Positions 9,621 to 20,549 of a stretch of DNA of 64,000 nt are shown one piece after another. Positions within the stretch are counted from its first letter, which is position 1. Every line of letters begins with the position of its first letter. The notes under the pieces are model-generated. The model worked only from the letters and a program-made list of their open reading frames with translations, was not told the DNA's origin and did not search any database. A program made the translations under genes and the position numbers. Source of the DNA: Rhodococcus sp. IEGM 1381 (GTDB lineage Bacteria > Actinomycetota > Actinomycetes > Mycobacteriales > Mycobacteriaceae); assembly GCF_030056795.1 (NCBI RefSeq), contig NZ_JASHKQ010000002.1, forward strand, positions 310,001-374,000. The letters run 5' to 3'.

Positions 9621-9657
9621 CACATCTGGCTCGTCGTCGAGCCACGCAGTGAAGAAG

Positions 9658-9691
9658 GCGGCATCGGACCATAAATCCGATGCCGCTTTTT
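9658..9691 (+). terminator. Intrinsic terminator after fadE23
   Basis: An 11-bp perfect stem (GCGGCATCGGA with TCCGATGCCGC) and a 7-base loop are followed by a run of T. Confidence 0.9.
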
Positions 9692-9719
9692 CGTGCACTC
9701 GAAAATTTTCGGTCGCCGG

Positions 9720-9746
9720 TGTCGATATCGTGTCTTCTCGAGCGTC
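9720..9746 (+). promoter_or_regulatory. Candidate ECF42-type promoter
   Basis: TGTCGA, then a 17-base spacer, then CGTC. This matches the TGTCGA (-35) and CGA/TC (-10) elements that I recall for ECF42 sigma factors in Streptomyces. It lies about 60 bases upstream of the DGPF-protein gene, whose partner is the ECF42 gene itself, which suggests autoregulation. Confidence 0.6.
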
Positions 9747-9804
9747 GTCTTCACGTACGGCGACTCGCGCCGCGACACCGAGGTATCGAACCCAGGAGCG
9801 CACC

Positions 9805-10149
9805 ATGAAGTACATCCTCTTGATCAACGCGAACACCGCGCCAGGCTCAGCGCCGGGCTGCAGCAGCGTGGAGGACTGGATGACATACGAGAAAGAGATG
9901 AAGGAGGCGGGCGTCTACGTCTCCGGTCACGCCATGGCGGATCTCACCACTGCCACGGCGGTGCGCGTCGATGCCACCACCGGAGAACGCACCGTCACCG
10001 ACGGGCCGTACGCCGAGTCACACGAAGTACTGGGCGGCTACGACGTGATCGACGTTCCCGACCTCGATGCCGCACTCGAATGGGCAACGCGATGCCCCGG
10101 CTCGAAGGACGGCGGCACCGTGATCGTTCGTCCACTCGCAGAATTCTGA
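9805..10149 (+). CDS. YCII/DGPF-domain protein
   Basis: A 114-residue small protein of the YCII-related (DGPF) family. It opens MKYILLINANT, has the signature TVTDGPYAESHEVLGGYDVID, here DGPY in place of DGPF, and closes with a GGTVIVRPL strand. Its biochemical role is unknown. Genes of this family are the standard neighbours of ECF42 sigma factors, and here the sigma gene starts 16 bases after it. AGGAG stands before the ATG. Confidence 0.92.
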   Translation: MKYILLINANTAPGSAPGCSSVEDWMTYEKEMKEAGVYVSGHAMADLTTATAVRVDATTGERTVTDGPYAESHEVLGGYDVIDVPDLDAALEWATRCPGSKDGGTVIVRPLAEF

Positions 10150-10165
10150 CCTGCCGGACCGTTCG

Positions 10166-11443
10166 GTGAGCGAGTCCGAGGTTCATCGAGCGCTCGACTC
10201 GGTCTTCCGAGCCGAGCGCTCGATGCTGCTCGCGTCGTTGGTGCAGCGCTACCGCGATCTCGATCTCGCCGAGGAGGTGACGTCGGATGCCATCGAGGCA
10301 GCCCTGAAGCATTGGCCAATCGATGGCATACCGTCCAAGCGCGGAGCCTGGTTGCTCACTACTGCCCGCCGAAAGGCAGTCGATCGCCTGCGACGCGATC
10401 AGACGCTCGCCGCGAAAATCGGAGTGCTGCAGGCCGATTCGGATCGCAGCGAACCGCACCCGCCGAACTCGCTCGACGAAGATATACCCGACGACCGACT
10501 GCAGTTGTTCTTCACCTGCACGCATCCGGCGCTTGCAGCCGGAGACCGCCTCGCGTTGACCCTTCGATGCCTGGCCGGTCTCACCACCGCCGAGGTCGCC
10601 CGTGCGCTGCTTATCCCTCCGGCCACGGCAGCACAACGAATAGTGCGAGCCAAGAACAAGATTCGCGTCGCCCACATACCCTTTCGTGTTCCGGGCTCGG
10701 ACGAGTTGGCCGGCAGAGTGCCGATGGTGCTCGAAGTCGTCTATTCGATCTTCACCGAGGGGTACTCGGCGACGTCGGGCGACCGAGTGGGGCGCATCGA
10801 CCTCACCACCGAAGCGATCAGCATGGGCCGACTGCTGCACGCGGCACTGCCGACAGAGTCCGAGGTGACCGGCCTACTGGCGTTGATGTTGTTGACCGAC
10901 GCCAGACGCCGCGCACGGATCGACGTGTACGGCGATATCGTGCTGCTGGCCGATCAGGACCGGCGATTGTGGAACGCCGAGTTCGTCACCGAAGGTACGC
11001 AACTCGTGGTCGACGCTCTCCGCAGCGGACCGAGCGGACCCTATGCGGTGCAGGCTGCGATCGCCGCGCTGCACGATGAGTCGCCGAACACCGACAGTAC
11101 GGACTGGCACCAAATCGTTGCTCTGTACGACGTACTGATGACTCAGAGCCCGAATGCGATCGTCGCTCTGAACCGAGCGGTTGCTCTTGCCATGCGCGAC
11201 GGTCCCGCAGCCGGCCTGCACGAGCTGGACCTGCTTGCCGACGAGCCGTCGCTGCGCCGCTACCACCCGTACCGGATGGCGAAAGCCGATCTGCTGCACC
11301 GACTGGGCTGGCTCGGCGAGGCAGCAGAGCAGTATCGACAGGCACTGGACCGCGCACGAACCGCACCGGAGAAGCGACTGCTCCGACGTCGGTTGGCCGA
11401 TGTGAACAGCAGCGCTCAGGCGGACAGAACAGAGGCCACCTGA
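10166..11443 (+). CDS. ECF42-group RNA polymerase sigma factor with C-terminal TPR-like extension
   Basis: A 425-residue sigma factor. The N-terminal region (about residues 5-180) holds sigma-2 (VQRYRDLDLAEEVTSDAIEAAL, KRGAWLLTTARRKAVDRLRRD) and sigma-4 (LTLRCLAGLTTAEVARALLIPPATAAQRIVRAK). The remaining 240 residues form the helical, TPR-like domain found only in ECF41/42-type factors, including LMTQSPNAIVALNRAVALA and YHPYRMAKADLLHRLG. No anti-sigma gene is adjacent, as usual for ECF42, where the C-terminal extension is thought to control activity. It starts at GTG in one operon with the DGPF gene and overlaps the convergent GNAT gene by 28 bases. Confidence 0.94.
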   Translation: MSESEVHRALDSVFRAERSMLLASLVQRYRDLDLAEEVTSDAIEAALKHWPIDGIPSKRGAWLLTTARRKAVDRLRRDQTLAAKIGVLQADSDRSEPHPPNSLDEDIPDDRLQLFFTCTHPALAAGDRLALTLRCLAGLTTAEVARALLIPPATAAQRIVRAKNKIRVAHIPFRVPGSDELAGRVPMVLEVVYSIFTEGYSATSGDRVGRIDLTTEAISMGRLLHAALPTESEVTGLLALMLLTDARRRARIDVYGDIVLLADQDRRLWNAEFVTEGTQLVVDALRSGPSGPYAVQAAIAALHDESPNTDSTDWHQIVALYDVLMTQSPNAIVALNRAVALAMRDGPAAGLHELDLLADEPSLRRYHPYRMAKADLLHRLGWLGEAAEQYRQALDRARTAPEKRLLRRRLADVNSSAQADRTEAT

Positions 11444-11961
11444 ATCGAGCTCAACGGCCGATCTGCGTACACCAGGCGGATCGCCTTCGGATTCGGGTTG
11501 CCGATATCGGGCCCGCGTGTGAGGAGCGTGAGCCCCACGCGCTCGGCCACCTTGGCCGACGCGACGTTGTGTTCGAGGAGGTACGCCACGACCGGCAATT
11601 CGGACCGCGACTGGTGTGCGCTCTCGATGGCGGCCTCGCACATCTCGGTGGCGTATCCCTTACCGTGCACGTCCGGATGAAGACGGTAGCCGAGATTCCA
11701 GAACGCATTCCGCCGCAGGGAACAACCTCCGTAGCCGCTGATCGCGTCCCTACCGCGAACACGAATGATCCAGGTGCCCAGTCCATCCCGCCGCCACTGC
11801 TCCACCCAGCCCAACAACATTCGTTCGGTCGTGCCGATTTCGGTGTGTCGCAGGCTCGGGAAGTGTGTCCACGACTGCGGATCGCTGCAGATCTCGTACA
11901 GCGCATCGAGATCGGCAGCAACCGGCACATGGAGATCGAGTCGTGAGGTTCGAGAGTGCAC
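11416..11961 (-). CDS. GNAT-family N-acetyltransferase (RimJ/RimL type)
   Basis: About 182 residues of the GNAT fold used for acetylating protein N-termini or small molecules. Features include RLDLHVPVAADLDALYEICSD, the GYGGCSLRRNAFWNLGYRLHPDVHGKGYATE segment (split here as beta4 and the acetyl-CoA loop) and LLEHNVASAKVAERVGL. The GTG at 11961 fits the usual N-terminus; an ATG at 12093 would add 44 residues reaching into the divergent gene. The substrate cannot be told from sequence. Confidence 0.85.
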   Translation of the reverse strand: MHSRTSRLDLHVPVAADLDALYEICSDPQSWTHFPSLRHTEIGTTERMLLGWVEQWRRDGLGTWIIRVRGRDAISGYGGCSLRRNAFWNLGYRLHPDVHGKGYATEMCEAAIESAHQSRSELPVVAYLLEHNVASAKVAERVGLTLLTRGPDIGNPNPKAIRLVYADRPLSSIQVASVLSA

Positions 11962-12030
11962 ACGATGGATCGTAGGGGCAGAAAGTCTGGTAGACCGGTG
12001 GTACACGATCGAGTGAAGGGTGTGACCGTC

Positions 12031-12201
12031 ATGGCGGAGTGGGTCAAGAAAATCGAAGAGAACGCGAAGGGCCTCATCGCAGAGGCAGAGCAAGAACTGA
12101 CGGCACTCGAGGGTGTGGACACGGTCGACCTCACCGCCGATGACGACGACGAGTCCGAGACGATCACCAGTGACGATGCGCGCGAGCAGGTCTCGGACTG
12201 A
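12031..12201 (+). CDS. Small acidic hypothetical protein
   Basis: A 56-codon frame beginning MAEWVKKIEENAKGLI, with a purine-rich GAAGGG site upstream. The first half is an amphipathic helix with Lys and Glu, and the second half is very acidic (DDDDESE). I do not recognise a family. Codon use is like that of its neighbours. It is divergent from the GNAT gene and alone in its interval. Confidence 0.5.
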   Translation: MAEWVKKIEENAKGLIAEAEQELTALEGVDTVDLTADDDDESETITSDDAREQVSD

Positions 12202-12243
12202 ACCCTCGATGTCCAGTGAACACCCGCAGCGGTGTTCGGCGGA

Positions 12244-12759
12244 TCAGTCGCTGAAAACGGACCAGCAGATCCTGTTTCTGTTCTTCTGGTCTTCCAGCAC
12301 CAGTTCGCGCACACTGTCCGGTAGTCGATCCCGCTGCCACTGAAGTTCCTCACGCCGCGCGAATTCCTCTGTGCCTGGAAGCGCGGCAGCACGAACCGCC
12401 TTGATGGCGTAGGCAGCCGCTCCCAGGTCGTGTTCGGGTACGTGTGCCACACACGCGGCCTGGCCGGCGGCGTAGGCGGCAAATCGTGCAGCGCCGCTCA
12501 GGGGCCTTGCCGCACCCATGCTGTGGCCGCCGAGGGCGCGGGTCGCCATCATCGCGAGTTCACCGCGCATCCACGCCCGAATGCCCTCGATAGCCTCACG
12601 CGGCCGCGAATCGGAAGGCTCGGTCCCCTCGAACAAGCCGAGCACATGTTCGGCACACTCGGCCGACCAGAGCGCGAGGCTTCGATGGTCGTCGTCGGAC
12701 AGTAGGCCGCCTCGATGCACAGTGATCAGTCGAGTGTCTCTGACGGCCGGGAGAATCAT
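12244..12759 (-). CDS. Imm5-like putative immunity protein
   Basis: A 171-residue, mostly helical protein. The MILPAVRDTRLITVHRGGLLSDDDHR N-terminus, the WSAECAEHVL helix and the Ala-rich second half (AARFAAYAAGQAACVAHVPEHDLGAAAYAIKA) resemble proteins annotated as putative immunity proteins of the Imm-5-like family. No toxin gene lies beside it. The start ATG at 12759 is preferred because the longer ORF would run into the tRNA terminator. Function is inferred from memory of the family only. Confidence 0.6.
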   Translation of the reverse strand: MILPAVRDTRLITVHRGGLLSDDDHRSLALWSAECAEHVLGLFEGTEPSDSRPREAIEGIRAWMRGELAMMATRALGGHSMGAARPLSGAARFAAYAAGQAACVAHVPEHDLGAAAYAIKAVRAAALPGTEEFARREELQWQRDRLPDSVRELVLEDQKNRNRICWSVFSD

Positions 12760-12817
12760 GCGAGCCGCCCCTGTCGACACAGTGGCGCAGCCGGTCGGAT
12801 CATGCCCCGATAAGAAC

Positions 12818-12857
12818 ACGAAAGAGGCCCAAGACGATAGTCTTGGGCCTCTTTCGT
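12818..12857. terminator. Bidirectional terminator beside tRNA-fMet
   Basis: An 18-bp perfect inverted repeat (ACGAAAGAGGCCCAAGAC and its complement) around a GATA loop lies two bases after the tRNA 3' end. On the minus strand it ends the tRNA transcript. Confidence 0.9.
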
Positions 12858-12859
12858 AG

Positions 12860-12936
12860 TGGTAGCGGGGACAGGATTTGAACCTGCGACCTCTGGGTTA
12901 TGAGCCCAGCGAGCTACCGAGCTGCTCCACCCCGCG
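12860..12936 (-). tRNA. Initiator tRNA-fMet (CAT)
   Basis: A 77-base tRNA on the minus strand with anticodon CAT in the loop CTCATAA. The initiator marks are an unpaired first base (position 1 C against 72 T), three consecutive G:C pairs at the base of the anticodon stem (GGG/CCC), and an encoded CCA end. The T-loop reads GGTTCAAATCC. The gene stands alone, with a terminator right after it. Confidence 0.95.
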
Positions 12937-13996
<1,060 letters not shown>

Positions 13997-14068
13997 TCAC
14001 CCGGCAGTTCTCACGAACTGCCTCTGCACCACGCATGTGTGCGACGCACGCGAGCAGGTGACGAACAA

Positions 14069-14108
14069 CGAAGGAGCCGCCTCACCATTCGGTGAGGCGG
14101 CTCCTTCG
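14069..14108. terminator. Bidirectional terminator between rpf and the UPF0182 gene
   Basis: An 18-bp perfect stem (CGAAGGAGCCGCCTCACC) closes on an ATTC loop, between two convergent genes. Confidence 0.9.
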
Positions 14109-14137
14109 CTCATGTCAGCAGGCCGTGGCCGTACCGA

Positions 14138-17098
14138 TCAACTACCTGCCCGGTTGTAGGTGTCGACGGCGGTCTGGAGGTTCTCCAGCGCTGTGCCGAG
14201 CTCCGCGAGATTTCCGCTCTGCTGCGCAGAGCGCACAGCCGACAGTGCGGAATTCAACCCGGTGACGGCCGCGTCCCGGGTCGTCGAAGAACCGGTGGCC
14301 GGTGCCGGAGTTGCCGAAGGCGTGCCACCGTCGGACGGCGTCGTCTCCGGCACAGCACCCGGCTGGGTGGTGCCGTCGGTCTCACCGGGTGCGGTGACGG
14401 TCCGTCCGGCACCCGCTCCGAACACCTGCTCGATGGCTTCGGGCAGGGTCGCGGCATAGCCGACTCGACCCTCGTACGAGACCAGCACTCGAATCAACTG
14501 CGGATACGCCGATGCCTCGTTGGTACGCGAGGCGTACACGGGCTCCACGTAGATCAACCCACCGTTGCCGACCGGCAGGGTCAGCAGGTTGCCGAACTCG
14601 ACGGTGTTCTCACGGCGCACGATGCCCAGGCTCTCGGACACGTCCGTCGTTGTCGTCATCTGGTTCTGCACCTGATTCGGACCCTGAGTGGATGTATCCG
14701 TCGGCAATCTCAGCACGGTGATCTTGCCGTAATTCTCCGGATCGGAATCTGCACTGACGTACGCGCCGAGAACTTCACGCCGGTAGCCGACCAACGCGCT
14801 GGTCAGCTGGAACGACGCCTGGTTCTCCTCGTTGGAGACATCGGACGCGACCACGTAGTACGGCGGCTGCTTGGCCGAGGTGTTCTCCGCCGTCGGGTCG
14901 GTCGGAACCTCCCAGAAGGCGTTGTTGGTGAAGAACTCTCGCGGATCGTTCACGTGGTACTTGGTGAGCAGCTCACGCTGGACCTTGAACAGGTCCTCCG
15001 GGTATCGGAAGTGGTCCCGCAATTCGGGAGACACCTGATCCTTCGGGATGACGGTTCCGGGGAACACGCCTTCCCATGCCTTGAGCACCGGATCGTTCTC
15101 GTCCTGCTCGTAGAGCTTGACGGTGCCGTCGTAGGCATCGACAGTCGCTTTGACCGAGTTTCGGATGTACGACACTTCCTGGCTCGGCAGCGCACGCGTC
15201 GTGGTCGACTCGATGCTGTCGGCAGTGGCGTCTTCGAGCGACATCCGCTGGGCATACGGGAAGTTGTCCAACGTGGTGTATCCGTCGATGATCCAGACGA
15301 GCTTGCCCTCGACTATCGCCGGGTAGGTCGATCCGTCGGTGGTCAACCAGGGTGCAACCTTTTGGACCCTGTCACGGGGATCACGGTTGAACAGAATCTT
15401 CGACTCGTCACCGATCACACTCGAGAAGAGGATGTTGCGCTCGGCGTACTTGCTGGCGAACACCAGACGGTTGAAGAAATTACCGATGTCGACCCCGGCC
15501 GCACCGTCGTAGGTGTAGCTCTTGCTGTCGGTGTCGTACTCGCGAGGCTCGCCGGTGGAGCCGACGATCGAGTAGTCGGCATCGGAATTGGCGATGACCG
15601 GTCCGAAGTAGATGCGCGGCTGATCGAGGTCGCCGGGGCCGTCCTTGCGAATCGAGCCCTCGGCATCGTTCTCGATCCAGTTCACCTGATAGTTGGGGTA
15701 ACCGCCCCGTCCGCCGCTGGATTCGTCGGCGACGGCTTCGTCGACGGAGTTGGCGGGTGCTGCCACGAAGCCGTTTCCGTGAGTGAACACCGTGTGCCGG
15801 TTGATCCAGTCGCGCTGGTTCGCGTCGAGCGTCTGCGGTGAGATCTCGCGCGCGGCAACGACGTAATCGCGTAGGTTGCCGTCTGCATCCGGGTACCGGT
15901 CCACGGCCAGCGTGTCGGGGAACCCGTAGAAGTTCCGGATCTGACGCTGCTGGGTGAAGGTGGGTGCCAGGATGTTCGGGTCGAGCAGACGGATGTTGGA
16001 CATCGTCGCCGACTCCGACGCCACCTCGCCGGGGCTCAACGCTGCTTCGCCGGAGTAGTTCCGATAGGTGACCACGTCATCGGTCAACCCGTACGCGGCT
16101 CGGGTGGCCGCGATGTTGCGCTCGATGTACGTGCTCTCCTTGTCGGCCGCGTTCGGACGCACCGAGAACTGCTCCATCACCAACGGCCAGACTGCACCGA
16201 TCAGAATGGACGAGAGCACCAGCAATGCCGTTGCCAACGCCGGAATTCTGAGGTCGCGCAGGAAAATTGCGGAGAAGAACGCGATCGCACAGATCACTGC
16301 AATGGCCAGGAGAATGAGTTTCGCCGGCAACACGGCATTGATGTCGGTGAATCCGGCTCCGGTGAATGTCGGCTCCTTGCGACCGCTGGACAACAACGTG
16401 TACCGGTCGAACCAGTAGGCCACGGCCTTGAGCAGAACGAAGCTGCCCGCGATGACGGCCAATTGAATTCGCGCCGAGCGGGTGAGTGCTCCCTCGCGTC
16501 CGGCGAGCCGGATCCCGCCGAATACGTACTGCGTCACCAGGTTCGCGAAGAAGGCAACCAAGATGGCAACGAAGAGCCAGTTGAGAATGAATCGGTAGAA
16601 CGGTAGGTCGAACGAATAGAACCCGACGTCCAGGCCGAACTGCGGGTCGGTCTGGCCGAAGTCTCCGCCGTGCAGGAACAGCTGCACCGTCACCCAGTTG
16701 GTCTGGGCGATCATGCCGGACAGGAATCCGAACACCACCGGAATTCCGATGCCGAACAGGCGCAAACGGCTCATCACCGTGGTGCGGTACCGCGCGATCG
16801 GATCATTGGGACCGGCCACCGGAACGAACACCGGACGGTTGCGATACGCCAACAGCAAGGCGGCGAAAACGATGAGGCCGACGACCAGAGCGACGACGAG
16901 GAAGATCACCAACCGCGTCAACAGAGTGGTGGTGTAGACGCCACGGAAGTCGACTTCGCCGAACCACAGCCAATTGGTGTACATGTCGATCAGACGGGGA
17001 CCGATCAGTAGCAGACCTGCTGCTACCAAGGCCAATACGAGCAAGATCCGGCTTCGCCGCGACAACGACGGCATACCGGTGGGGGGCCTCATGCCCAC
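14138..17098 (-). CDS. UPF0182-family large membrane protein
   Basis: About 986 residues of unknown function, equivalent to Rv3193c. Seven or so membrane helices occupy the first 320 residues, starting [20 protein letters not shown] and including [16 protein letters not shown] large extracytoplasmic domain follows (for example [22 protein letters not shown]-type motifs, [10 protein letters not shown]). The C-terminal 100 residues are a Thr/Pro/Ser-rich linker and a helix. The GTG at 17098 ([15 protein letters not shown]) aligns with the mycobacterial start and has TTGGAG upstream. Confidence 0.93.
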   Translation of the reverse strand: MGMRPPTGMPSLSRRSRILLVLALVAAGLLLIGPRLIDMYTNWLWFGEVDFRGVYTTTLLTRLVIFLVVALVVGLIVFAALLLAYRNRPVFVPVAGPNDPIARYRTTVMSRLRLFGIGIPVVFGFLSGMIAQTNWVTVQLFLHGGDFGQTDPQFGLDVGFYSFDLPFYRFILNWLFVAILVAFFANLVTQYVFGGIRLAGREGALTRSARIQLAVIAGSFVLLKAVAYWFDRYTLLSSGRKEPTFTGAGFTDINAVLPAKLILLAIAVICAIAFFSAIFLRDLRIPALATALLVLSSILIGAVWPLVMEQFSVRPNAADKESTYIERNIAATRAAYGLTDDVVTYRNYSGEAALSPGEVASESATMSNIRLLDPNILAPTFTQQRQIRNFYGFPDTLAVDRYPDADGNLRDYVVAAREISPQTLDANQRDWINRHTVFTHGNGFVAAPANSVDEAVADESSGGRGGYPNYQVNWIENDAEGSIRKDGPGDLDQPRIYFGPVIANSDADYSIVGSTGEPREYDTDSKSYTYDGAAGVDIGNFFNRLVFASKYAERNILFSSVIGDESKILFNRDPRDRVQKVAPWLTTDGSTYPAIVEGKLVWIIDGYTTLDNFPYAQRMSLEDATADSIESTTTRALPSQEVSYIRNSVKATVDAYDGTVKLYEQDENDPVLKAWEGVFPGTVIPKDQVSPELRDHFRYPEDLFKVQRELLTKYHVNDPREFFTNNAFWEVPTDPTAENTSAKQPPYYVVASDVSNEENQASFQLTSALVGYRREVLGAYVSADSDPENYGKITVLRLPTDTSTQGPNQVQNQMTTTTDVSESLGIVRRENTVEFGNLLTLPVGNGGLIYVEPVYASRTNEASAYPQLIRVLVSYEGRVGYAATLPEAIEQVFGAGAGRTVTAPGETDGTTQPGAVPETTPSDGGTPSATPAPATGSSTTRDAAVTGLNSALSAVRSAQQSGNLAELGTALENLQTAVDTYNRAGS

Positions 17099-17296
17099 GA
17101 GCCACACTCCAACTTCGGGCGACGCCGACGGCGCCGCAGATGACTAAGGCGGTGCACATTCCGTGCACCGCATGTCCGTTTCGCCCTACTGTACGTACGT
17201 TGATCCTACGGCTGCGACGCCCGTACTGCGGCCACTGTGGACCGCAGGTCAGGACGGTCGGCATCTGTAGAACCATCCGGATGCGAGGATAGTGCC

Positions 17297-17953
17297 GTGA
17301 GCAAAGACAGCGACGGACTGCCCGGCCGAGACGATTTCGGTGACGAGTTCGACCCCGAGTCGGGTGGACAGGATGTGGCCCAGGCTTTGGCCCGGTGCGC
17401 GCGCGAAGTGGCGGACTTCGTCGATGCAGGCGGATGGCACCAGGCCCCCCAGATGTTCGCCTTGGTGCCCACTGCGACTCTCGCAGCAGCAGAACCCGGT
17501 CTGCTCGACGATTTGTCCGACGGCGCTGCACTGACTCCGATTCAGCAGCACTCGCTCCCCGAGGACATCACCGGCGGCTCCCCGGCCCTGGACGAATTCC
17601 TCGCCACCACGACGTGGCCCGAGGGTGTCGTCGGATGCGCTCTGGTGGAAGAGATCGTCGTACTTCCCCCGGCCGCCGAATCGACCCTCGACGACGCCTT
17701 GGTGCCGTTGCTCGCCGATCCGGACGCAGCAGACCGAGCGGCGCGCTCGGCCGCCGAGAACCATCCCGAGAAGCGGGATGCACGGTTGATCGTCGCGGTC
17801 CTCGAGGACGGCCCATCTCTGACGCTGCTGCAGTTGCATCCGGACGAGGACGCAGACCCCTTCGCGCCGATCGACCTCCGCGTCGCAGAGAATCTGGCAC
17901 CCAACGTCGTACATGGGCTCTACGCCACCTTCGACACCGTCGAAGACGACTAG
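17297..17953 (+). CDS. PPA1309-family conserved protein
   Basis: A 218-residue acidic protein conserved in actinobacteria. The N-terminus contains QDVAQALARCAREVADFVDAGGW, the centre has LALVPTA-like and TWPEGVVGCALVEEIVVLPP, and the C-terminus has RLIVAVLEDGPSLTLLQLHPDEDA followed by APNVVHGLYATF. No catalytic motif is visible and the function is unknown. The gene is divergent from UPF0182 and convergent with the PDZ protease. It starts at GTG. Confidence 0.8.
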   Translation: MSKDSDGLPGRDDFGDEFDPESGGQDVAQALARCAREVADFVDAGGWHQAPQMFALVPTATLAAAEPGLLDDLSDGAALTPIQQHSLPEDITGGSPALDEFLATTTWPEGVVGCALVEEIVVLPPAAESTLDDALVPLLADPDAADRAARSAAENHPEKRDARLIVAVLEDGPSLTLLQLHPDEDADPFAPIDLRVAENLAPNVVHGLYATFDTVEDD

Positions 17954-17984
17954 CCGGGTCGTCGACGCCAGAACTCGAAACAGG

Positions 17985-19010
17985 TCAGGTGCAGGACGGC
18001 GCGTCGGCACCGGAGCCGATCGCCTGCAGCGCCTCGACAGCGCCGTCCAGTGATTCGACGCGTACCAGGCGGAGTCCGTCGGGGACGTTCTGTATTGCCT
18101 CACCGCAGTTCGCGTCCGGAACCAAGAACGTGGTGGCCCCCGCTTCACGGGCAGCGATCAGCTTGTACGGAATGCCGCCGATCGGGCCGACCGTTCCGTC
18201 GGCATCGATGGTTCCGGTGCCTGCTACGAACTCTCCGTTGCTCAATTCACCGGGACTGAGCTTGTCCACCACGGCGAGGCTGAACATCAGTCCGGCCGAA
18301 GGTCCGCCGACGTCGGCGAGGTTGAACTTCACCTCGAACGGGACGCCGGGCTGCTCTTCGGGAGTGACGCCGAGATAGCCCTTGGACGCGTCGTCGGGCC
18401 GCGCTCCCAACACCACCGCATTCGTCTGCGTCGTACCTTCTCGCACGTACTCGATGTCCAGCGAATCGCCCGGCGCTCGGGCGCTGACAGCCTCACGCAC
18501 TGCCGACGCGGTGGCTACCGGGCTGCCGCCGACCGAGACGAGCGTGTCCCCCACGTTCAGCACCCCGGCGGCGGGTCCGTCCTCGGCCACACTCGCCACA
18601 GCCAGCGACACAGGCAGATCCAGGTGGTGCAGGGCGGCAAGTTCAGCGCTGGACTCGGACTCCTCGAAATCCGCTTGGTTGCCCTCCTGCACTTCTTCCT
18701 TCGACTTGTCCGGCGGATATACCTCTTCGCGCGGAACGAGGCCCTGACGGCCGCTCGCCCAGAAACCGATGGCCTCGAACAGATTGAGCTGGTCACGCAC
18801 GGCCACGGTCGTCATGTTCAGATGCCCTGCCGTCGGGTCGACGTCGGTTCCGTCGATCTGCACCACTGGCACCCCGTCGACATCGCCGAGGGTGTTGTAT
18901 GTGGGGCCGGGGCCGAGGGCGGCGAACGGAACGGTGACGACCGATCCGGTGACGCCCAGCACCAGCACCGGTACCAGCGCAGCGACAAGAGTGGCGATCC
19001 TTCGGTTCAC
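17985..19010 (-). CDS. PDZ-domain Lon-like (S16) membrane-anchored protease
   Basis: A 341-residue protein. An N-terminal membrane anchor (RIATLVAALVPVLVLGVTG) leads to an extracytoplasmic part with a PDZ domain (about residues 130-215, VASVAEDGPAAGVLNVGDTLVSVGG). The C-terminal Lon-type proteolytic domain has the Ser in GGPSAGLMFSLA and the Lys in GGIPYKLIAA, the S16 Ser-Lys dyad. There is no ATPase domain. It is equivalent to Rv3194c. The GTG start gives VNRRIATL. It is divergent from the zincin gene, with about 145 bases between. Confidence 0.9.
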   Translation of the reverse strand: MNRRIATLVAALVPVLVLGVTGSVVTVPFAALGPGPTYNTLGDVDGVPVVQIDGTDVDPTAGHLNMTTVAVRDQLNLFEAIGFWASGRQGLVPREEVYPPDKSKEEVQEGNQADFEESESSAELAALHHLDLPVSLAVASVAEDGPAAGVLNVGDTLVSVGGSPVATASAVREAVSARAPGDSLDIEYVREGTTQTNAVVLGARPDDASKGYLGVTPEEQPGVPFEVKFNLADVGGPSAGLMFSLAVVDKLSPGELSNGEFVAGTGTIDADGTVGPIGGIPYKLIAAREAGATTFLVPDANCGEAIQNVPDGLRLVRVESLDGAVEALQAIGSGADAPSCT

Positions 19011-19154
19011 TCGGTAGACACTAGATCCGAACGCGCGGTGCCGTGGATACCGCCCCTGCCGTAGTCCGTTGCGCGTAGTGCCGAGCCTGTTCTGTTCGCC
19101 GTCAGCGTGACGATCTTCTGCGCTCCGCGTGCACATGGCTTGTACCGTTGAGAC

Positions 19155-20549
19155 ATGAGCAATTTTGGTTTCGGTGCCTCCGACGACGACCCGGACAAGA
19201 AGAAGGACCCGGACGGTTCGGGCAATCCTGCCGGTTTCGGCTTCGGTGCCGAGGGCTTCGACCCCGCACAGCTGGGCCAAATGCTCACCCAGTTCGGACA
19301 GATGCTCAGCGGCATGGGCGCTGCCGGTGGGGCCGGTTCCGGACCGGTGAACTACGACTTGGCCAAGCAGCTGGCTCGTCAGCAGATGGGTGATTTCAGC
19401 CCGGTATCGGCAGGCGAGCGTGAGGCGATCACCGATGCCGCACACCTGGCCGAGCTGTGGTTGGACGGGGCGACGACGCTGCCGGCCGGTGCTACGAAGA
19501 CCGTTGCGTGGACGCCGGTCGACTGGCTCGACAACACGATCGAGACCTGGAAGCGACTGTGCGATCCCGTAGCCGAGCAGATTTCGGGCATGTGGACATC
19601 CGGCCTTCCCGCCGAGGCTCAGCAGATGGCCGGTCCGATGATGGGCATGCTGACGCAGATGGGCGGAATGGCCTTCGGTTCGCAGCTCGGCCAAGCACTC
19701 GGTCAGCTCTCCAAGGAAGTACTCACCTCCACCGACATCGGCCTACCGCTCGGACCGTCGGGCACGGCGGCGTTGTTGCCGTCGGCAATCGCGTCGTTCA
19801 GTGAGGGTCTCGAGCAACCCGAGCGTGAGGTTCTGGTGTTCCTCGCCGCGAGGGAGGCCGCACACCAGCGGCTCTACAGCCATATTCCGTGGTTGCGGCA
19901 ACGGGTACTGGCCACAGTCGAGGAGTATGCGCGCGGGATCCGGATGGACTTCTCGGCTATCGAGGAGGCAGCAGCGGGCCTCGACCCGTCCGCGCTGACC
20001 GATCCGTCGAAAATCGAAGCAATTCTGCAGCAGGGTGCCTTCGAGCCGCAGACGACGCCGGGGCAGAAGCATGCACTCGAACGTCTGGAGACGTTGCTGG
20101 CCCTGGTCGAAGGTTGGGTCGAGACCGTGGTCGCGGCTGCGCTGGGCGACCGGCTGCCCGGAGCCGTGGCACTCGGCGAGACCATCCGCCGACGTCGGGC
20201 GTCCGGTGGCCCGGCGGAGCAGACCTTTGCCACGTTGGTCGGCCTCGAACTCCGCCCCCGCAAGGTCCGCGAGGCGGCAGACCTATGGCGCCAACTCCTC
20301 GCCGCAGCCGACATCGAGGGACGAGACGGCGTGTGGGCTCATCCCGACCTGCTGCCCGACTCGTCGGACCTGGACAATCCTGCGGCGTTCATCGACCGCG
20401 TAGTCGGTGGTGGAACGTCGAACTTCGATGACCCCATTGCACAGCTGGAGGCGATGGAGGCCAAAGAACGCGCGGAAGCCGAACAGGCCGCGGGCAAGGA
20501 CGACGAGAGCACCGACGGTGATCCCGAAAAGGGTTCATCCACAAGCTGA
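19155..20549 (+). CDS. DUF2342-type zinc-dependent metalloprotease-like protein
   Basis: A 464-residue cytoplasmic protein equivalent to Rv3195. It belongs to the Zincin_2/DUF2342 family related to coenzyme F420 biosynthesis-associated proteins. The putative zinc helix is AAREAAHQRLYSHIPWL; the usual HEXXH is not present in standard form, so activity is uncertain. Gly/Phe-rich low complexity marks the N-terminus (SNFGFGASDDDPDKKK), and a charged tail the C-terminus. The next gene is the TOMM E1-like protein. Confidence 0.85.
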   Translation: MSNFGFGASDDDPDKKKDPDGSGNPAGFGFGAEGFDPAQLGQMLTQFGQMLSGMGAAGGAGSGPVNYDLAKQLARQQMGDFSPVSAGEREAITDAAHLAELWLDGATTLPAGATKTVAWTPVDWLDNTIETWKRLCDPVAEQISGMWTSGLPAEAQQMAGPMMGMLTQMGGMAFGSQLGQALGQLSKEVLTSTDIGLPLGPSGTAALLPSAIASFSEGLEQPEREVLVFLAAREAAHQRLYSHIPWLRQRVLATVEEYARGIRMDFSAIEEAAAGLDPSALTDPSKIEAILQQGAFEPQTTPGQKHALERLETLLALVEGWVETVVAAALGDRLPGAVALGETIRRRRASGGPAEQTFATLVGLELRPRKVREAADLWRQLLAAADIEGRDGVWAHPDLLPDSSDLDNPAAFIDRVVGGGTSNFDDPIAQLEAMEAKERAEAEQAAGKDDESTDGDPEKGSSTS

